DNA from: Salivita marina
GTDB taxonomy: Bacteria; Pseudomonadota; Gammaproteobacteria; Pseudomonadales; Azotimanducaceae
Reading direction: 5' to 3'
DNA: 64,000 bases
Assembly: GCA_038144425.1 (NCBI GenBank)
Contig: JAYQNS010000004.1
Span: 434,001 to 498,000, forward strand
Of this stretch, positions 1 to 8,932 are shown one piece after another. The position numbers were made by a program, and so were the translations under genes. Each line of letters opens with the position of its first letter. The first letter of the stretch is position 1. The notes under the pieces were generated by a model. It was not told the DNA's origin. It ran no database searches and worked only from the letters and a program-made list of their open reading frames with translations.

Positions 1-276
1 CAAGGTTTTCGCCACGGCCACCAGGTCGGCGGCGAAGGCCTCATTACTGTAGTCCTGAATCGGGCACCAATCGCTGTCCCCGTGGCCCCGAAGATCGAGG
101 GCCACGGCCAGCCATCCAGCAGACGCCAGGGCCTTCGCGGTGCCGCCCCAGGCGTAGCGGGTCTGCCCGCCCCCATGGGCAAGGAGCACGCTGCCCTTGG
201 GCTGAGCCGGCCCCTCCACCTGGGCGCGAAGCACGAGGCCATTGGGCCGGTGCCAACTGCGATGTTCTGAAATCAT
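1..276 (-). CDS. alpha/beta hydrolase, N-terminal part (runs off window)
   Basis: The first 92 codons of a hydrolase are visible; the remainder lies beyond base 1. The protein begins MISEHRSWHRPNGL. A beta-strand segment ending in LLAHGGGQTRYAWG follows, giving the HGGG oxyanion-hole type motif. Then comes VALDLRGHGDSDW, the strand-turn segment typical of alpha/beta hydrolases such as haloalkane dehalogenase, epoxide hydrolase and esterase relatives. The nucleophile elbow and the catalytic Asp/His are outside the window, so the substrate is unknown. The ATG is preceded by GGGGGA. It lies just upstream of, and in the same direction as, the TetR-type gene, so co-transcription is likely. Confidence 0.85.
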   Translation of the reverse strand, partial: MISEHRSWHRPNGLVLRAQVEGPAQPKGSVLLAHGGGQTRYAWGGTAKALASAGWLAVALDLRGHGDSDWCPIQDYSNEAFAADLVAVAKTL

Positions 277-317
277 GTATTCCCCCTAAGACCGCGAGGG
301 TACATCAAGGCCAAATC

Positions 318-980
318 CTAGACGGCTTCGGCCGGGGCTTGGAGCAGGGCTTCCATCAGGCGGGGAAGGTCAGTGAGGAACGCCTTGGCTGCCTTGCCGC
401 GAAAATGACCGTGGCGCCGGAGCCACTGCACCATGGCCATGAGGATAAAGCGCCGGCCCAAATTGAAGCGTTGCCGGAGCAAGGGAAAGGGGACCTCAGA
501 AAAGGTGCTCACTAAACGCTGCCGCGCCTCGAGTTCCGGGGCGCGATCGTAACGATCAAGGAGCGTCTCAAACTCCCCTTCAGAGGAACACACCAAGTCA
601 GCGATCCCCTGGAAGTAGGCGAGAAAGCCCTCATCACGGCCCGCGAGGCTGGCAATGGATTGCACGTGAATCCCGATAAGATCCTGAACGAAGAAGGGCT
701 CCTTTCGGTTGAGCAGCTTTTCGATCAACGCCCCCCGATACCCAGCGAGCTGGTCCAGGCGCCGCTCGTGCAGGGCCTCGATCAGCCCCTGCCGTCCGCC
801 AAAATGGTAATGCAGCGCCGACTCATTGCGCTGTCCCGCAGCCCGCAGGATGGCCCGCGTGGTCACCGCCCCAAAGCCTTTCTTGGCAAAGAGCGTTTCC
901 GCCGCATCGAGGAGTCGATCGCGCGTCGGGGACGCCGCGCCGCGCCGAGAAGGTGGGCTCTCCATGGGAAGGATCCACAT
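318..980 (-). CDS. TetR/AcrR family transcriptional regulator
   Basis: A 220-residue protein with an N-terminal helix-turn-helix of the TetR class: RDRLLDAAETLFAKKGFGAV, then TTRAILRAAGQ and ALHYHFGGRQGLIEAL. The remaining 150 residues form the variable helical ligand-binding and dimerisation part. Family members usually repress a neighbouring operon until a small ligand binds. Candidate targets are the hydrolase downstream and the flavoprotein upstream, but this is inference from position. An in-frame ATG at 965 (MESPPSRRG) is an equally plausible start. The ligand cannot be predicted. Confidence 0.9.
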   Translation of the reverse strand: MWILPMESPPSRRGAASPTRDRLLDAAETLFAKKGFGAVTTRAILRAAGQRNESALHYHFGGRQGLIEALHERRLDQLAGYRGALIEKLLNRKEPFFVQDLIGIHVQSIASLAGRDEGFLAYFQGIADLVCSSEGEFETLLDRYDRAPELEARQRLVSTFSEVPFPLLRQRFNLGRRFILMAMVQWLRRHGHFRGKAAKAFLTDLPRLMEALLQAPAEAV

Positions 981-1063
981 TAATGAAGGTGCCTTATATT
1001 AGCGAACCCAGCGACCTAAGACACGCCCTGGGGCACCTCAGGCCCCAGGGGTCGGGGCTAAAG

Positions 1064-2191
1064 CTAGCGGTGGAGGTTCGAGGCCCGCTGGAGGGCTTGC
1101 TCCGCGCTGTAGACCATTTCCCGCAGGATCTCCGCTGCCGGACGAACCGCCTTCACCATGCCGATGCCCTGGCCGGCGAAGCCCGGATTGATATCGCCCC
1201 GCTGAGCCCGATTGGCCGCGGCCAGCACGGGAGAAGCAACCATCCCCTGGTAGGGCATGGTCAGGGGCTCCTTCCCTTCCCGCACCCAGTAATCGGTCCA
1301 AAGGCTGCGAATGATGCGCGCGGGCTTGCCCGTCACGGCGCGGGAAATGGTGGTGCCGTCTTCTTCCGCATCCACAATGGCCTGCTTCTGAAAATCGAAG
1401 ATTCCCGCCTCGTCGGAGGCGAGGAATGCCGAGCCCACCCAAACCCCCTCGGCGCCGAGCATGAAGGCCGCAGCCACGCCACGCCCATCACCAATGCCGC
1501 CAGCCCCAAGAATGGGCAGGTCACCGACCGCATCCACCACCTGGGGAATGAGCGCCATGGTGCCAATGGGGGAGTTATGGCCCCCACCGTCATGGCCCTG
1601 GGCTACGATGAAATCGACGCCGGAGCTTTTTACCTGCACCGCGTGCTTCACCTTGCCCACCACGGCGCCCACCTTGGTGCCGTTGGCCTTGAGCCGATCC
1701 ATCCAGGGTCCGGGATTGCCAAGGCCCGACACGTAAACGGGCACCTGCTCCTCAATAACCACTTCCATCTGGGCTTCAAAAAACTCTGCGGACAGGGGCA
1801 GGGGCTCATCAGGATCTCGGGTGACCTTAAGGCTTTCCGGATCCGGGGCCTCAAGGCCGAATTCATCCATAAATTGCTGGGCAAAACCCTGGAGAGGCGC
1901 TACCTGCTCCGCAGGGGAGGGCGCTTCACCGGCCTGCTGTTGATCCCGGGCCCGGCGGACGGACGCAGGCAGCAGCGTGTCCACGCCAAAGGGCTTATCG
2001 GTGAGGGATCGGGTACGCTGAATCCACTCCCGGAGCTGCTTCGGGCCGCAGCCCGCAGCCCCGAGGACCCCAAGGCCGCCAGCATTCGACACCGCCGCCG
2101 CCAGCTCCGGCGTGCTGGCGCCCCCCATGCCCGCCAGGAGCACGGGAACCTCGATACCAAACAAATCGCAAATGCGGGTTTTCATCGCCAT
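1064..2191 (-). CDS. nitronate monooxygenase / 2-nitropropane dioxygenase-like flavoprotein
   Basis: A 375-residue TIM-barrel FMN protein. Visible features are the N-terminal GMGGASTPELAAAVSNAGGL segment, a central QGHDGGGH motif around the region of the catalytic His in class I nitronate monooxygenases, and the phosphate-binding part ILGAGGIGDGRGVAAAFMLG followed by GVWVGSAFLAS. These enzymes oxidise alkyl nitronates, but many relatives act on other substrates and some are enoyl reductase-like. GGGGAGAGAAACG before the ATG is a good ribosome binding site. It is divergent from the acyl-CoA dehydrogenase at 2357, with 165 bases between them. The family is clear; the substrate is not. Confidence 0.87.
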   Translation of the reverse strand: MAMKTRICDLFGIEVPVLLAGMGGASTPELAAAVSNAGGLGVLGAAGCGPKQLREWIQRTRSLTDKPFGVDTLLPASVRRARDQQQAGEAPSPAEQVAPLQGFAQQFMDEFGLEAPDPESLKVTRDPDEPLPLSAEFFEAQMEVVIEEQVPVYVSGLGNPGPWMDRLKANGTKVGAVVGKVKHAVQVKSSGVDFIVAQGHDGGGHNSPIGTMALIPQVVDAVGDLPILGAGGIGDGRGVAAAFMLGAEGVWVGSAFLASDEAGIFDFQKQAIVDAEEDGTTISRAVTGKPARIIRSLWTDYWVREGKEPLTMPYQGMVASPVLAAANRAQRGDINPGFAGQGIGMVKAVRPAAEILREMVYSAEQALQRASNLHR

Positions 2192-2356
2192 CGTTTCTCT
2201 CCCCTATGATTCCTGCGCCCCGTCGGCGCCCCCCACCGCACGTTCGGTGCTGTCCCATCTTCCCCCCAAGGGCTCACCCTCGGCAACTCGTGACCGCTTT
2301 CTCCCGAGGAGGGAAGCCCTTAGACTGGCGTCATCACGCATTCGGGGAGAGACGCC

Positions 2357-3577
2357 ATGAGCACCGCTGAAGTCGTAAGCCAAGGCACCAATTTAGAAGC
2401 GTTCCGGGCGGAAACCCGCGCCTGGCTCGAGGAAAACTGCCCGGCGAGCATGCGCACCCCCATGCCCGAAGAGGAAACGGTCTGGGGCGGTCGAAATGCC
2501 ACCTTCAAAAACCCCGAATCGAAACTTTGGCTCGAGCGCATGGCCAGCCGGGGCTGGACCGCTCCCACCTGGCCCGCGGCCTACGGCGGCGGTGGCCTTT
2601 CCGCCGATGAAAACAAAATCCTCCAGCAGGAACTCGGGCGCATCCAGGCCCGGCCCGCGCTGAACAGCTTTGGCCTCTGGATGCTCGGGCCGGCGCTCCT
2701 CGAGTTCGCTTCGGAAGAGCAAAAGCAAACCTATCTGCCGCCGATCATCCGGGGAGAAATTCGCTGGTGCCAGGGCTACTCCGAACCGGGTGCGGGCTCC
2801 GATCTTGCCGGGCTGCAAACCCGCGCCGAAGACCAAGGGGATCATTGGATCGTCAATGGCGCTAAGATCTGGACGAGCTACGCCAACCACGCCGACTGGA
2901 TCTTCTGCCTCGTGCGCACGGAACCCGACGCGCCTAAGCACGAAGGGATAAGCTTCCTGCTCTTCGACATGGCCAGCGAAGGGGTCAGCACCTCCCCCAT
3001 CAAGCTCATTTCCGGAGCCTCCCCCTTCTGCCAAACCTTCTTTGACAATGTCGAAGTACCCAAAGGGCAGCTGGTTGGAGAGCGCGGCAAGGGCTGGACT
3101 ATCGCCAAGCGCCTTCTCCAGCATGAGCGCCAGATGATTAGCGGCATCGGCGGCAATACTGCCCTCGGTGGCTCCGCTCGAGCTCTGGAGAACCTGGCCA
3201 AGCACTACCTAGGCGAGGACGACGGACAGATCAGCGACGCCGTCATGCGCGACAAGGTCGCGCGACACCGCATGAATGATCATGCCTTCCGCCTCACCAC
3301 GGCCCGGGCCTACGAAGAGGCCAAGGCGGGCAAGAGCGACGGCAACCTCTCGGCCATGTTCAAGTACTACGGCAGCGAGCAGAACAAGCGGAAGTTCGAG
3401 CTCATGCTCGAGATCATGGGCCAGCAGGGCCTTGGCTGGGAGGGAGAAGGCTTCGAAGACCGGGAGCTCGACATCACCCGCCAGTGGCTGCGCTCGAAGG
3501 CCAACTCCATCGAAGGGGGCACGAGCGAAGTTCAGCTGAACATCGTGGCCAAGCGGGTGCTCGGTCTCCCGGACTGA
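2357..3577 (+). CDS. acyl-CoA dehydrogenase
   Basis: A 406-residue FAD enzyme that introduces a trans-2,3 double bond into an acyl-CoA, the first step of beta-oxidation-type degradation. Motifs visible are GYSEPGAGSDLAGLQT (FAD/substrate-binding signature 1), the middle beta-domain segment WIVNGAKIWTSYA, FFDNVEVPKGQLVGE, and the C-terminal signature EGGTSEVQLNIVAKRVLGLP. The start ATG follows GGGGAGAGACGCC. The length fits standalone FadE2/CaiA-type dehydrogenases rather than the long E. coli FadE. The chain length or ring substrate cannot be told; neighbouring catabolic genes suggest branched, aromatic or terpenoid side chains. Confidence 0.93.
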   Translation: MSTAEVVSQGTNLEAFRAETRAWLEENCPASMRTPMPEEETVWGGRNATFKNPESKLWLERMASRGWTAPTWPAAYGGGGLSADENKILQQELGRIQARPALNSFGLWMLGPALLEFASEEQKQTYLPPIIRGEIRWCQGYSEPGAGSDLAGLQTRAEDQGDHWIVNGAKIWTSYANHADWIFCLVRTEPDAPKHEGISFLLFDMASEGVSTSPIKLISGASPFCQTFFDNVEVPKGQLVGERGKGWTIAKRLLQHERQMISGIGGNTALGGSARALENLAKHYLGEDDGQISDAVMRDKVARHRMNDHAFRLTTARAYEEAKAGKSDGNLSAMFKYYGSEQNKRKFELMLEIMGQQGLGWEGEGFEDRELDITRQWLRSKANSIEGGTSEVQLNIVAKRVLGLPD

Positions 3578-3587
3578 TCCCGCCCCC

Positions 3588-4547
3588 TCAGTACCCCCGC
3601 CCCGGGTCCACCAAGCCCGTGGGCGGTTTCCCCGCCAGCACCTTGAGCAGGTTCTCTCGAAACACCGGCACCACCGCTTCCCAGTCCGTGGGCGCCGAGA
3701 TATGGGGCGTCACGAAGCACCGGGGCGCCGCCCAAAGGGCGTGATCGTCGGGCAAGGGTTCGGCATCAAAGACGTCGAGCACCGCCGCCCCAAGATGGCC
3801 GCTCTCCAGCGCTGCCAGTAGAGCCGCCTCCTTCACCACGCTTCCCCGCCCCACGTTCATCAGAAGGGCCCCGGGGGCCAGCGCGGCCAGCGCCTGCTCG
3901 TCCAACAGCCCCGCTGTTTCCGCCGTGGCGGGCACCACGGAAACCACCACCTCGGCCCCCGCCAGCGCCTCGCGGCGCTCGCCGATGGGGTAGACCTCGG
4001 CAAAGCTTGGCACTCGCGTGCCGCTACGGTTTAGGCCGATGGCATGGTAACCCCGGGCAGAAAGCGCCGCCCCCAGGTCCGCGCCAATGGCCCCGGTGCC
4101 CAGCACCACAGCTCGGGCGCCGCGAAAGTTCCGAGCGCTCTGGCGACGGACCGCGCCGTGGGTCCAGCGGGCCCGGCGCTGAGCTGCTAGGGCAACCAAA
4201 AGGCCCTGTTCAAACCCGTCGAGCCAAAAATTTAGGTAGCGCACCATGAGGGCGCCAAAGGGGCCCTTCAGCGCCGACACCAGCAGCTCGGGACGGGACG
4301 GCAGGAGGGGCAGCAGGGGGTTCACCCCCGCCCAGGTGCTCTGGGCCCAGCGCAGGGCTGGCATGGCCGGAAGATAGGCCGCGAGGCGATCCGGCGCGGC
4401 AAGAGCGTAGGCGATGGTGGCAAGGGCCCGCTCCGCCGGGGGCGTTGGCGCCACATAGGGGCGCAAGGTGACCGGGAGATCCGCCAACGCCTTGGCAAAG
4501 CGCGCCGCCTCCGTGTCAATCAACCCGACCACAGGCGGTTCTGTCAT
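3588..4547 (-). CDS. D-2-hydroxyacid dehydrogenase (NAD(P)-dependent)
   Basis: A 319-residue member of the D-isomer-specific 2-hydroxyacid dehydrogenase family (glyoxylate/hydroxypyruvate reductase type). The Rossmann segment VVLGTGAIGADLGAALSARG lies near residue 150. NVGRGSVV carries the substrate-binding Arg, DVFDAEPLPDDHALW the catalytic-dyad Glu, and CFVTPHISAP the catalytic His. The ATG at 4547 is preferred because AAGGAG sits 7 bases upstream; a GTG at 4550 is adjacent. It converges with the acyl-CoA dehydrogenase end (10-base gap) and diverges from the molybdenum hydroxylase operon. The specific acid is unknown. Confidence 0.9.
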   Translation of the reverse strand: MTEPPVVGLIDTEAARFAKALADLPVTLRPYVAPTPPAERALATIAYALAAPDRLAAYLPAMPALRWAQSTWAGVNPLLPLLPSRPELLVSALKGPFGALMVRYLNFWLDGFEQGLLVALAAQRRARWTHGAVRRQSARNFRGARAVVLGTGAIGADLGAALSARGYHAIGLNRSGTRVPSFAEVYPIGERREALAGAEVVVSVVPATAETAGLLDEQALAALAPGALLMNVGRGSVVKEAALLAALESGHLGAAVLDVFDAEPLPDDHALWAAPRCFVTPHISAPTDWEAVVPVFRENLLKVLAGKPPTGLVDPGRGY

Positions 4548-4565
4548 CACTGAGCTCCTTCAGTG
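4548..4565. promoter_or_regulatory. small inverted repeat between divergent genes
   Basis: CACTGA and TCAGTG form a perfect 6-base inverted repeat with a 6-base spacer. It lies in the 100-base gap between the hydroxyacid dehydrogenase start and the start of the molybdenum hydroxylase/sox operon. It overlaps the ribosome binding site of the leftward gene. It could be an operator or a short 5' hairpin; six-base arms can occur by chance, so confidence is low. Confidence 0.25.
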
Positions 4566-4648
4566 GTTGCTCCCGCCGCTCAGCCATGAGGATAATGGAG
4601 GGCGATGGCTCGGGCCCCGCAGTGGCCCACGATTTAGGGATGCTTAGC

Positions 4649-5119
4649 ATGATCACGCTTACCGTCAATGGCAAAACGCACACGCTCGACGTTGAACCTG
4701 ACACCCCCCTCCTTTGGGTATTGAGGGATCACCTGGATCTTACCGGCACCAAGTTTGGCTGCGGCATTGCGCAGTGTGGTGCCTGCACCGTCCACCTCGA
4801 TGGGCGCCCCCTAAGGAGCTGCGTCACCCCCGTAAGCGTGGCCGAGGGGCAGGCCATCACCACCATCGAGGGTCTGGCCGGAGATACGCTGCACGCCGTG
4901 CAGCAAGCCTGGATCGAACATGACGTGCCCCAGTGCGGTTACTGCCAATCAGGCCAGCTCATGGTGGCGGCGCACCTTGTCGATAACACGCCGAACCCCT
5001 CGGACGAGGACATCGATAAGGCCATGATCAACATCTGCCGCTGCGGCACCTACCCACGCATGCGTAGTGCCATCCACCGTGCCGCGGCCCTGGCCCGCGA
5101 CGCCATGGCCGACGCTTAA
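4649..5119 (+). CDS. molybdenum hydroxylase small subunit, 2x[2Fe-2S] (IorA type)
   Basis: A 156-residue electron-transfer subunit. The N-terminal plant-type [2Fe-2S] domain shows GCGIAQCGACTVHL with a fourth Cys in LRSC. The C-terminal all-helical [2Fe-2S] domain shows CGYCQSGQ and CRCGTYPRM. Such subunits pass electrons from a molybdopterin subunit to cytochrome c or another acceptor; isoquinoline 1-oxidoreductase and aldehyde oxidoreductases are the known examples. I chose the ATG at 4649 (MITLTVNG) because AGGGA lies 8 bases upstream and longer forms add no conserved residues. No signal peptide is seen; export would be with the Tat-bearing large subunit, 11 bases downstream. First gene of the 4649-10909 operon. 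Confidence 0.92.
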   Translation: MITLTVNGKTHTLDVEPDTPLLWVLRDHLDLTGTKFGCGIAQCGACTVHLDGRPLRSCVTPVSVAEGQAITTIEGLAGDTLHAVQQAWIEHDVPQCGYCQSGQLMVAAHLVDNTPNPSDEDIDKAMINICRCGTYPRMRSAIHRAAALARDAMADA

Positions 5120-5130
5120 GGAGCCCTGCG

Positions 5131-7299
5131 ATGACCCTTCAGAATCCCGCCCTGTCCCGCCGGGCCTTCGTAAAAAGCAGCGTTGCCGCCAGCGGCGGCC
5201 TCATGCTTGCCCTGTCCCTGCCGAAGGCCAACGCCGCCCTTGACCCCTGGACCGGAGAACCCGCGGGCACGGAAATCAGCGCCTGGCTCACCATCGATCC
5301 GAACGGCCAGGTGACCATTCGCGTTGCCCAGTCTGAAATGGGGGAAGGGGTCTTTACCGCCATGCCCATGCTCGTGGCCGAGGAACTGGACTGCGACTGG
5401 AGCCAGGTGAAAGCCGAGTACGCCAGCGCAAACCGGAGCGTCCGGGAAAACGGCGTATATAAGCGCATGGGCACCGGGGGCAGTGGCGCGGTGCGCCGCT
5501 CCCGGGAGTATCTCCAGCAGGCCGGCGCCAGCGCCCGGGAGCGGCTGAAGGCCGCCGCCGCCGCGCGCTGGGAAGTGCCCCTAGCGGAGCTGCGTACGGA
5601 CGGGGGAGAAGTCTTCCACGACGCCAGCGGCCGACGCACGGCGTACGGCGTTCTCGCCGCGGAAGCCGCGGGTATCAGGCTCGCGGAAGAGCCTACCATT
5701 CGTAAGGCAGGGGAATTCAAGCTGTTGGGCACGCCCTTAAATCGCCTGGACGTCCCCAGCAAGGTCGACGGCAGCGCCACCTTTGGCATTGATGTGAAGG
5801 TGCCGGGCATGGTCTACGCTGCCTACGAAGCCTGCCCCGTATGGGGCGGCACCCTCGCGGCCCTGGATGATGCCCCGGCCCTAGCCCTAAAGGGCGTGGA
5901 GAAGGTGATCCGCGTGGAAGACGGCTTCGCCGTCATCGCCGACAGCTACTGGCGAGCGCGGAAGGGCCTCGAGGCCTTGTCTCCTCAATGGGATCTGGGC
6001 CCGAACGCCAACGCAAGCAGCGATGCCATGCGGGCGGAATTTAAAAGCGATCTCGACCGCCGGGGTGTGGTCGCGCACGAAGAAGGGGATGCCTACGGCA
6101 GCCTTGAGGGCGCGGAAACGGTCATCGAAGCGGACTACGACGCGCCCTACCTCGCCCACCTCGCCATGGAGCCGGTAAATTGCACCGTGGCCATCGCGAC
6201 GGGCCGGGTCGATGTGTGGACCGGCGCCCAAAATCCGGAATCGGTGCTGGGCGCTGCAGCGGAAATCCTCGGCCGGGCGCCGGAAACCATTCACGTCCAT
6301 AATTGCTTCCTAGGAGGCGGTTTTGGCCGGCGCAGCATGCCCGACTTCGCCCGCCGCGCCCTGACCATTGCCAAAGCTCTGGGGAATACACCGGTGAAGG
6401 TGCTTTGGAGCCGGGAAGCGGACACGCGCACGGGGCATTTCCGCCCCCTGGCAGCCCTACGCTTCAAGGCAGGCTTCGACGGGAGCGGCCAGCCCATTGC
6501 CCTCCTGAATCGCTCCGCCACCCACTCAATCCTCGCGGGCTTCCGCCCCGAGGTGGTCCAGAACGGGCTCGATGGCTCGAGCACGGAGGGCCTGGAGAAC
6601 CAGCCCTACGACATCGCCAATGTCAGCATTGAGCACCACTTGAAGCGCACCCCGGTGCCTGTTTGGTTCTGGCGCTCCGTCGGTAGCTCGCAAAACGGCT
6701 TTGCGCTGGAAGCCTTTATCGACGAGATGGCCGAGGCCGCGGGGCAAGATCCCCTCGCCTTTCGCCAGGCTCTCCTGCACAAGCACCCCGCCATGCTCAA
6801 TACCCTGAACCTTGCGGCGGAAAAGGCAAATTGGGGTCGCCCCATGGCCCCAGGCTCCGCCCAGGGCATCGCCATTCACGAGAGCTTTGGCTCGATCTGC
6901 GCCCAGGTGGCCGAGGTCACGGTCACCCAAAGCGGAGAAGTGAAGGTCGAGCGGGTGGTCACGGCCATCGACTGCGGCAATACGGTGAACCCCCGGACCA
7001 TCGCTGAGCAGGTCGAAAGCAGCGTGATCTACGGCCTCTCCGCTGCCCTCTGGGGCCGGAGCGACATCGAGAACGGCCAGGTGGTGCAGCAGAACTTTGA
7101 CCGCAACCGGGTCGTGAAGATGGTGGAAGCTCCAGCGGTGGAAACGCACTTCTCCCTCTCCGGGGGCGAGCACTGGGGCGGCATTGGGGAGCCCGCCCTG
7201 CCCCCCACGGCCCCGGCGGTGGTGAATGCCATTTATAAGGTCACGGGGCGCCGCATTCGCGCCCTGCCCATCGCCCAACACGATCTTCGCTGGAGCTAG
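5131..7299 (+). CDS. molybdopterin cofactor-binding oxidoreductase large subunit (IorB / aldehyde dehydrogenase type)
   Basis: A 722-residue molybdenum hydroxylase catalytic subunit. The N terminus carries a twin-arginine signal (LSRRAFVKSSVAASGG), so a periplasmic location is predicted. The cofactor-binding stretch GGGFGRRSMPDFA is near residue 395. The C-terminal GGIGEPALPPTAPAVVNAI contains the active-site Glu region of the xanthine oxidase family. The single-chain architecture matches isoquinoline 1-oxidoreductase beta subunits and periplasmic aldehyde dehydrogenases. The substrate is unknown: N-heterocycles or aldehydes are typical. Six bases separate it from the following cytochrome c gene, which is a reasonable electron acceptor. 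Confidence 0.9.
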   Translation: MTLQNPALSRRAFVKSSVAASGGLMLALSLPKANAALDPWTGEPAGTEISAWLTIDPNGQVTIRVAQSEMGEGVFTAMPMLVAEELDCDWSQVKAEYASANRSVRENGVYKRMGTGGSGAVRRSREYLQQAGASARERLKAAAAARWEVPLAELRTDGGEVFHDASGRRTAYGVLAAEAAGIRLAEEPTIRKAGEFKLLGTPLNRLDVPSKVDGSATFGIDVKVPGMVYAAYEACPVWGGTLAALDDAPALALKGVEKVIRVEDGFAVIADSYWRARKGLEALSPQWDLGPNANASSDAMRAEFKSDLDRRGVVAHEEGDAYGSLEGAETVIEADYDAPYLAHLAMEPVNCTVAIATGRVDVWTGAQNPESVLGAAAEILGRAPETIHVHNCFLGGGFGRRSMPDFARRALTIAKALGNTPVKVLWSREADTRTGHFRPLAALRFKAGFDGSGQPIALLNRSATHSILAGFRPEVVQNGLDGSSTEGLENQPYDIANVSIEHHLKRTPVPVWFWRSVGSSQNGFALEAFIDEMAEAAGQDPLAFRQALLHKHPAMLNTLNLAAEKANWGRPMAPGSAQGIAIHESFGSICAQVAEVTVTQSGEVKVERVVTAIDCGNTVNPRTIAEQVESSVIYGLSAALWGRSDIENGQVVQQNFDRNRVVKMVEAPAVETHFSLSGGEHWGGIGEPALPPTAPAVVNAIYKVTGRRIRALPIAQHDLRWS

Positions 7300-7304
7300 G
7301 ACAC

Positions 7305-7622
7305 ATGGCGCGGTGCCGGATTCCGTTGCTGACCCTGGTCAGCCTTCTCCTCGCCGCGCCCCTTTCTGCCCTCGAACCCCCAAGTACCGTGGCCCGCTGG
7401 GTCGCGGCTTGTAACGGCTGCCATGGCCCGGAGGGATGGGGCAGCGGCGCCATGCCGGCGCTGCGCGGGCAGAGCGCAGACGCGATTGCAACGAAGCTCC
7501 AGCAATGGCGGAACGACCCCGAAGCCGCAGCGGCCTCGGGGCACGTCATGGCACGCTTTGCCGCCATTCTTGAGCCTGAAACGCTACGAGCGCTGGCGGA
7601 CCACTACGGAACAGCCCAGTGA
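7305..7622 (+). CDS. monoheme cytochrome c (FccA / SoxE type)
   Basis: A 105-residue secreted cytochrome. It has a signal peptide ending near LSALEPP, one heme-attachment site CNGCHG, and a likely Met ligand in SGHVMARFA. The stop codon overlaps the GTG start of the next gene by four bases, the usual sign of translational coupling, and that gene encodes the FAD subunit of sulfide dehydrogenase. I therefore read it as the cytochrome subunit of flavocytochrome c, in the short monoheme form; the Allochromatium FccA is diheme. It could also accept electrons from the molybdenum hydroxylase encoded just upstream. Confidence 0.82.
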   Translation: MARCRIPLLTLVSLLLAAPLSALEPPSTVARWVAACNGCHGPEGWGSGAMPALRGQSADAIATKLQQWRNDPEAAAASGHVMARFAAILEPETLRALADHYGTAQ

Positions 7623-8932
7623 ATCGCCGCCGATTCCTCACCGAGGGCGGAGCCGCGATCCTGGGCGCTTCGAGCCTGGGCAGGTCGCTACCCGCCGCCG
7701 CGTCATCCCGGGGGACCCATGCCTCGGTGCTGGTCCTGGGCGCCGGTTTTGCCGGCGCAAGCCTAGCCTGGGCGCTGAAACGCTGGGCCCCTAGCCTTAC
7801 GGTCACGGTGGTGGCTTCCCCGGAGCGCTACTGGACCTGTCCCTTCAGCAATACGGCGCTCTTGAAGCCAACGGACCTTGGGGCCCTCGAAGTACGCTAC
7901 GACGCCTTCTCCGAGGCCGCGGCCCCAACCCTCATCCGCGCTCGGGTCCGCGCCGTAGAGCCGGAGTACCGCGCCCTAGTGCTTGAAGACGGTCGGCGCC
8001 TCACCGGCGATAAGCTGGTGCTGGCCCCAGGAATTGAGTTCGCGCTGGAGGGCCTTGAGGGCTACGACGCCGCCGCCGCAGCGCGCTTTCCCCATGCCTG
8101 GGAGGCCGGGCCGGAAAGTCTTCGCCTGGCCGAGCGGCTCCGTGCCGTCCCCGACGGCGGGCTGGTGGTGATGACCATTCCTCCAAATCCCTATCGCTGT
8201 CCCCCGGGCCCCTACGAACGTGCCAGCCTCATGGCCTGGTGGCTTCAAAAGCACCGGCCCCGGGCCAAGCTGCTCCTCCTCGATGGCAAGGACCGCTTTA
8301 CCAAGGACGCCCTCTTCAAGGCAGCTTGGGAAGCGCGCTATCCGAATTTGGAGTGGCAGGGCTTGAGCGCTGGCGCGAGGCTTCGCCGGGTGGACGGAAA
8401 AACTGGCCTCATCGAGACCGATTTCGATCGCTTCTCCCCGGACCTCGCCAACGTCATTCCTCCTCAGCGGGCACCTGCGCTCCTACGCCGCGCGGGGTTG
8501 GACGGCGGCCAGGGCTGGTGCCCCATCGAACCCACGGCCTTTGAATCGCCCCTAGCAAAGGATGTCCATATCCTCGGTGATGCGGCCATCGCTAATCCCA
8601 TGCCGAAGTCCGCCTTCGCCGCCAATAGTCAGGGAAAGGCCTGCGCAGCGGCAATCATCGCCGACCTCGCTGGGTCCCCTCGACCCGATCCGGTGCTGCT
8701 CAACACCTGCTACAGCCTAGTTGCGCCGGATGCAGGTATCGCCGTGGTGGGCAGCTACGCCGTGAAAGGCGGGCGGATGGAAAGCCTTGCCGCCGGCAGT
8801 GGCCTCTCGCCAACTCGGAGCGCGCTGGGGGAATCGGTGACTACCGTTCGCGGCGCCGAGGCTGCCCACGCCCGGGGCTGGTACGACAGCATTCGCGTCG
8901 ACGCCTTCCGGGAAGGCGGGCAACGCTCGTGA
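7619..8932 (+). CDS. fccB: flavocytochrome c sulfide dehydrogenase, flavoprotein subunit (FccB/SoxF)
   Basis: A 437-residue FAD protein with a twin-arginine signal (MNRRRFLTEGGAAIL) and an N-terminal dinucleotide-binding motif VLVLGAGFAGASLAWAL. It keeps the family cysteines: one in RYWTCPFSN, one in YRCPPGPYERASLM and one in LLNTCYSLVAPDAG. The last two match the redox disulfide of FccB. A second FAD contact is HILGDAAIANPMPKS. FccB oxidises sulfide to sulfur or polysulfide in the periplasm and passes electrons to its cytochrome partner. It begins with GTG inside the preceding stop and ends overlapping soxX, so it is embedded in the operon. Confidence 0.9.
   Translation: MNRRRFLTEGGAAILGASSLGRSLPAAASSRGTHASVLVLGAGFAGASLAWALKRWAPSLTVTVVASPERYWTCPFSNTALLKPTDLGALEVRYDAFSEAAAPTLIRARVRAVEPEYRALVLEDGRRLTGDKLVLAPGIEFALEGLEGYDAAAAARFPHAWEAGPESLRLAERLRAVPDGGLVVMTIPPNPYRCPPGPYERASLMAWWLQKHRPRAKLLLLDGKDRFTKDALFKAAWEARYPNLEWQGLSAGARLRRVDGKTGLIETDFDRFSPDLANVIPPQRAPALLRRAGLDGGQGWCPIEPTAFESPLAKDVHILGDAAIANPMPKSAFAANSQGKACAAAIIADLAGSPRPDPVLLNTCYSLVAPDAGIAVVGSYAVKGGRMESLAAGSGLSPTRSALGESVTTVRGAEAAHARGWYDSIRVDAFREGGQRS

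Noticed and set aside
953..2209. A 418-codon open frame on the + strand
   Set aside because: It lies fully antisense to the flavoprotein gene at 1064-2191, has no recognisable domain and arises from high GC content with few stop codons.
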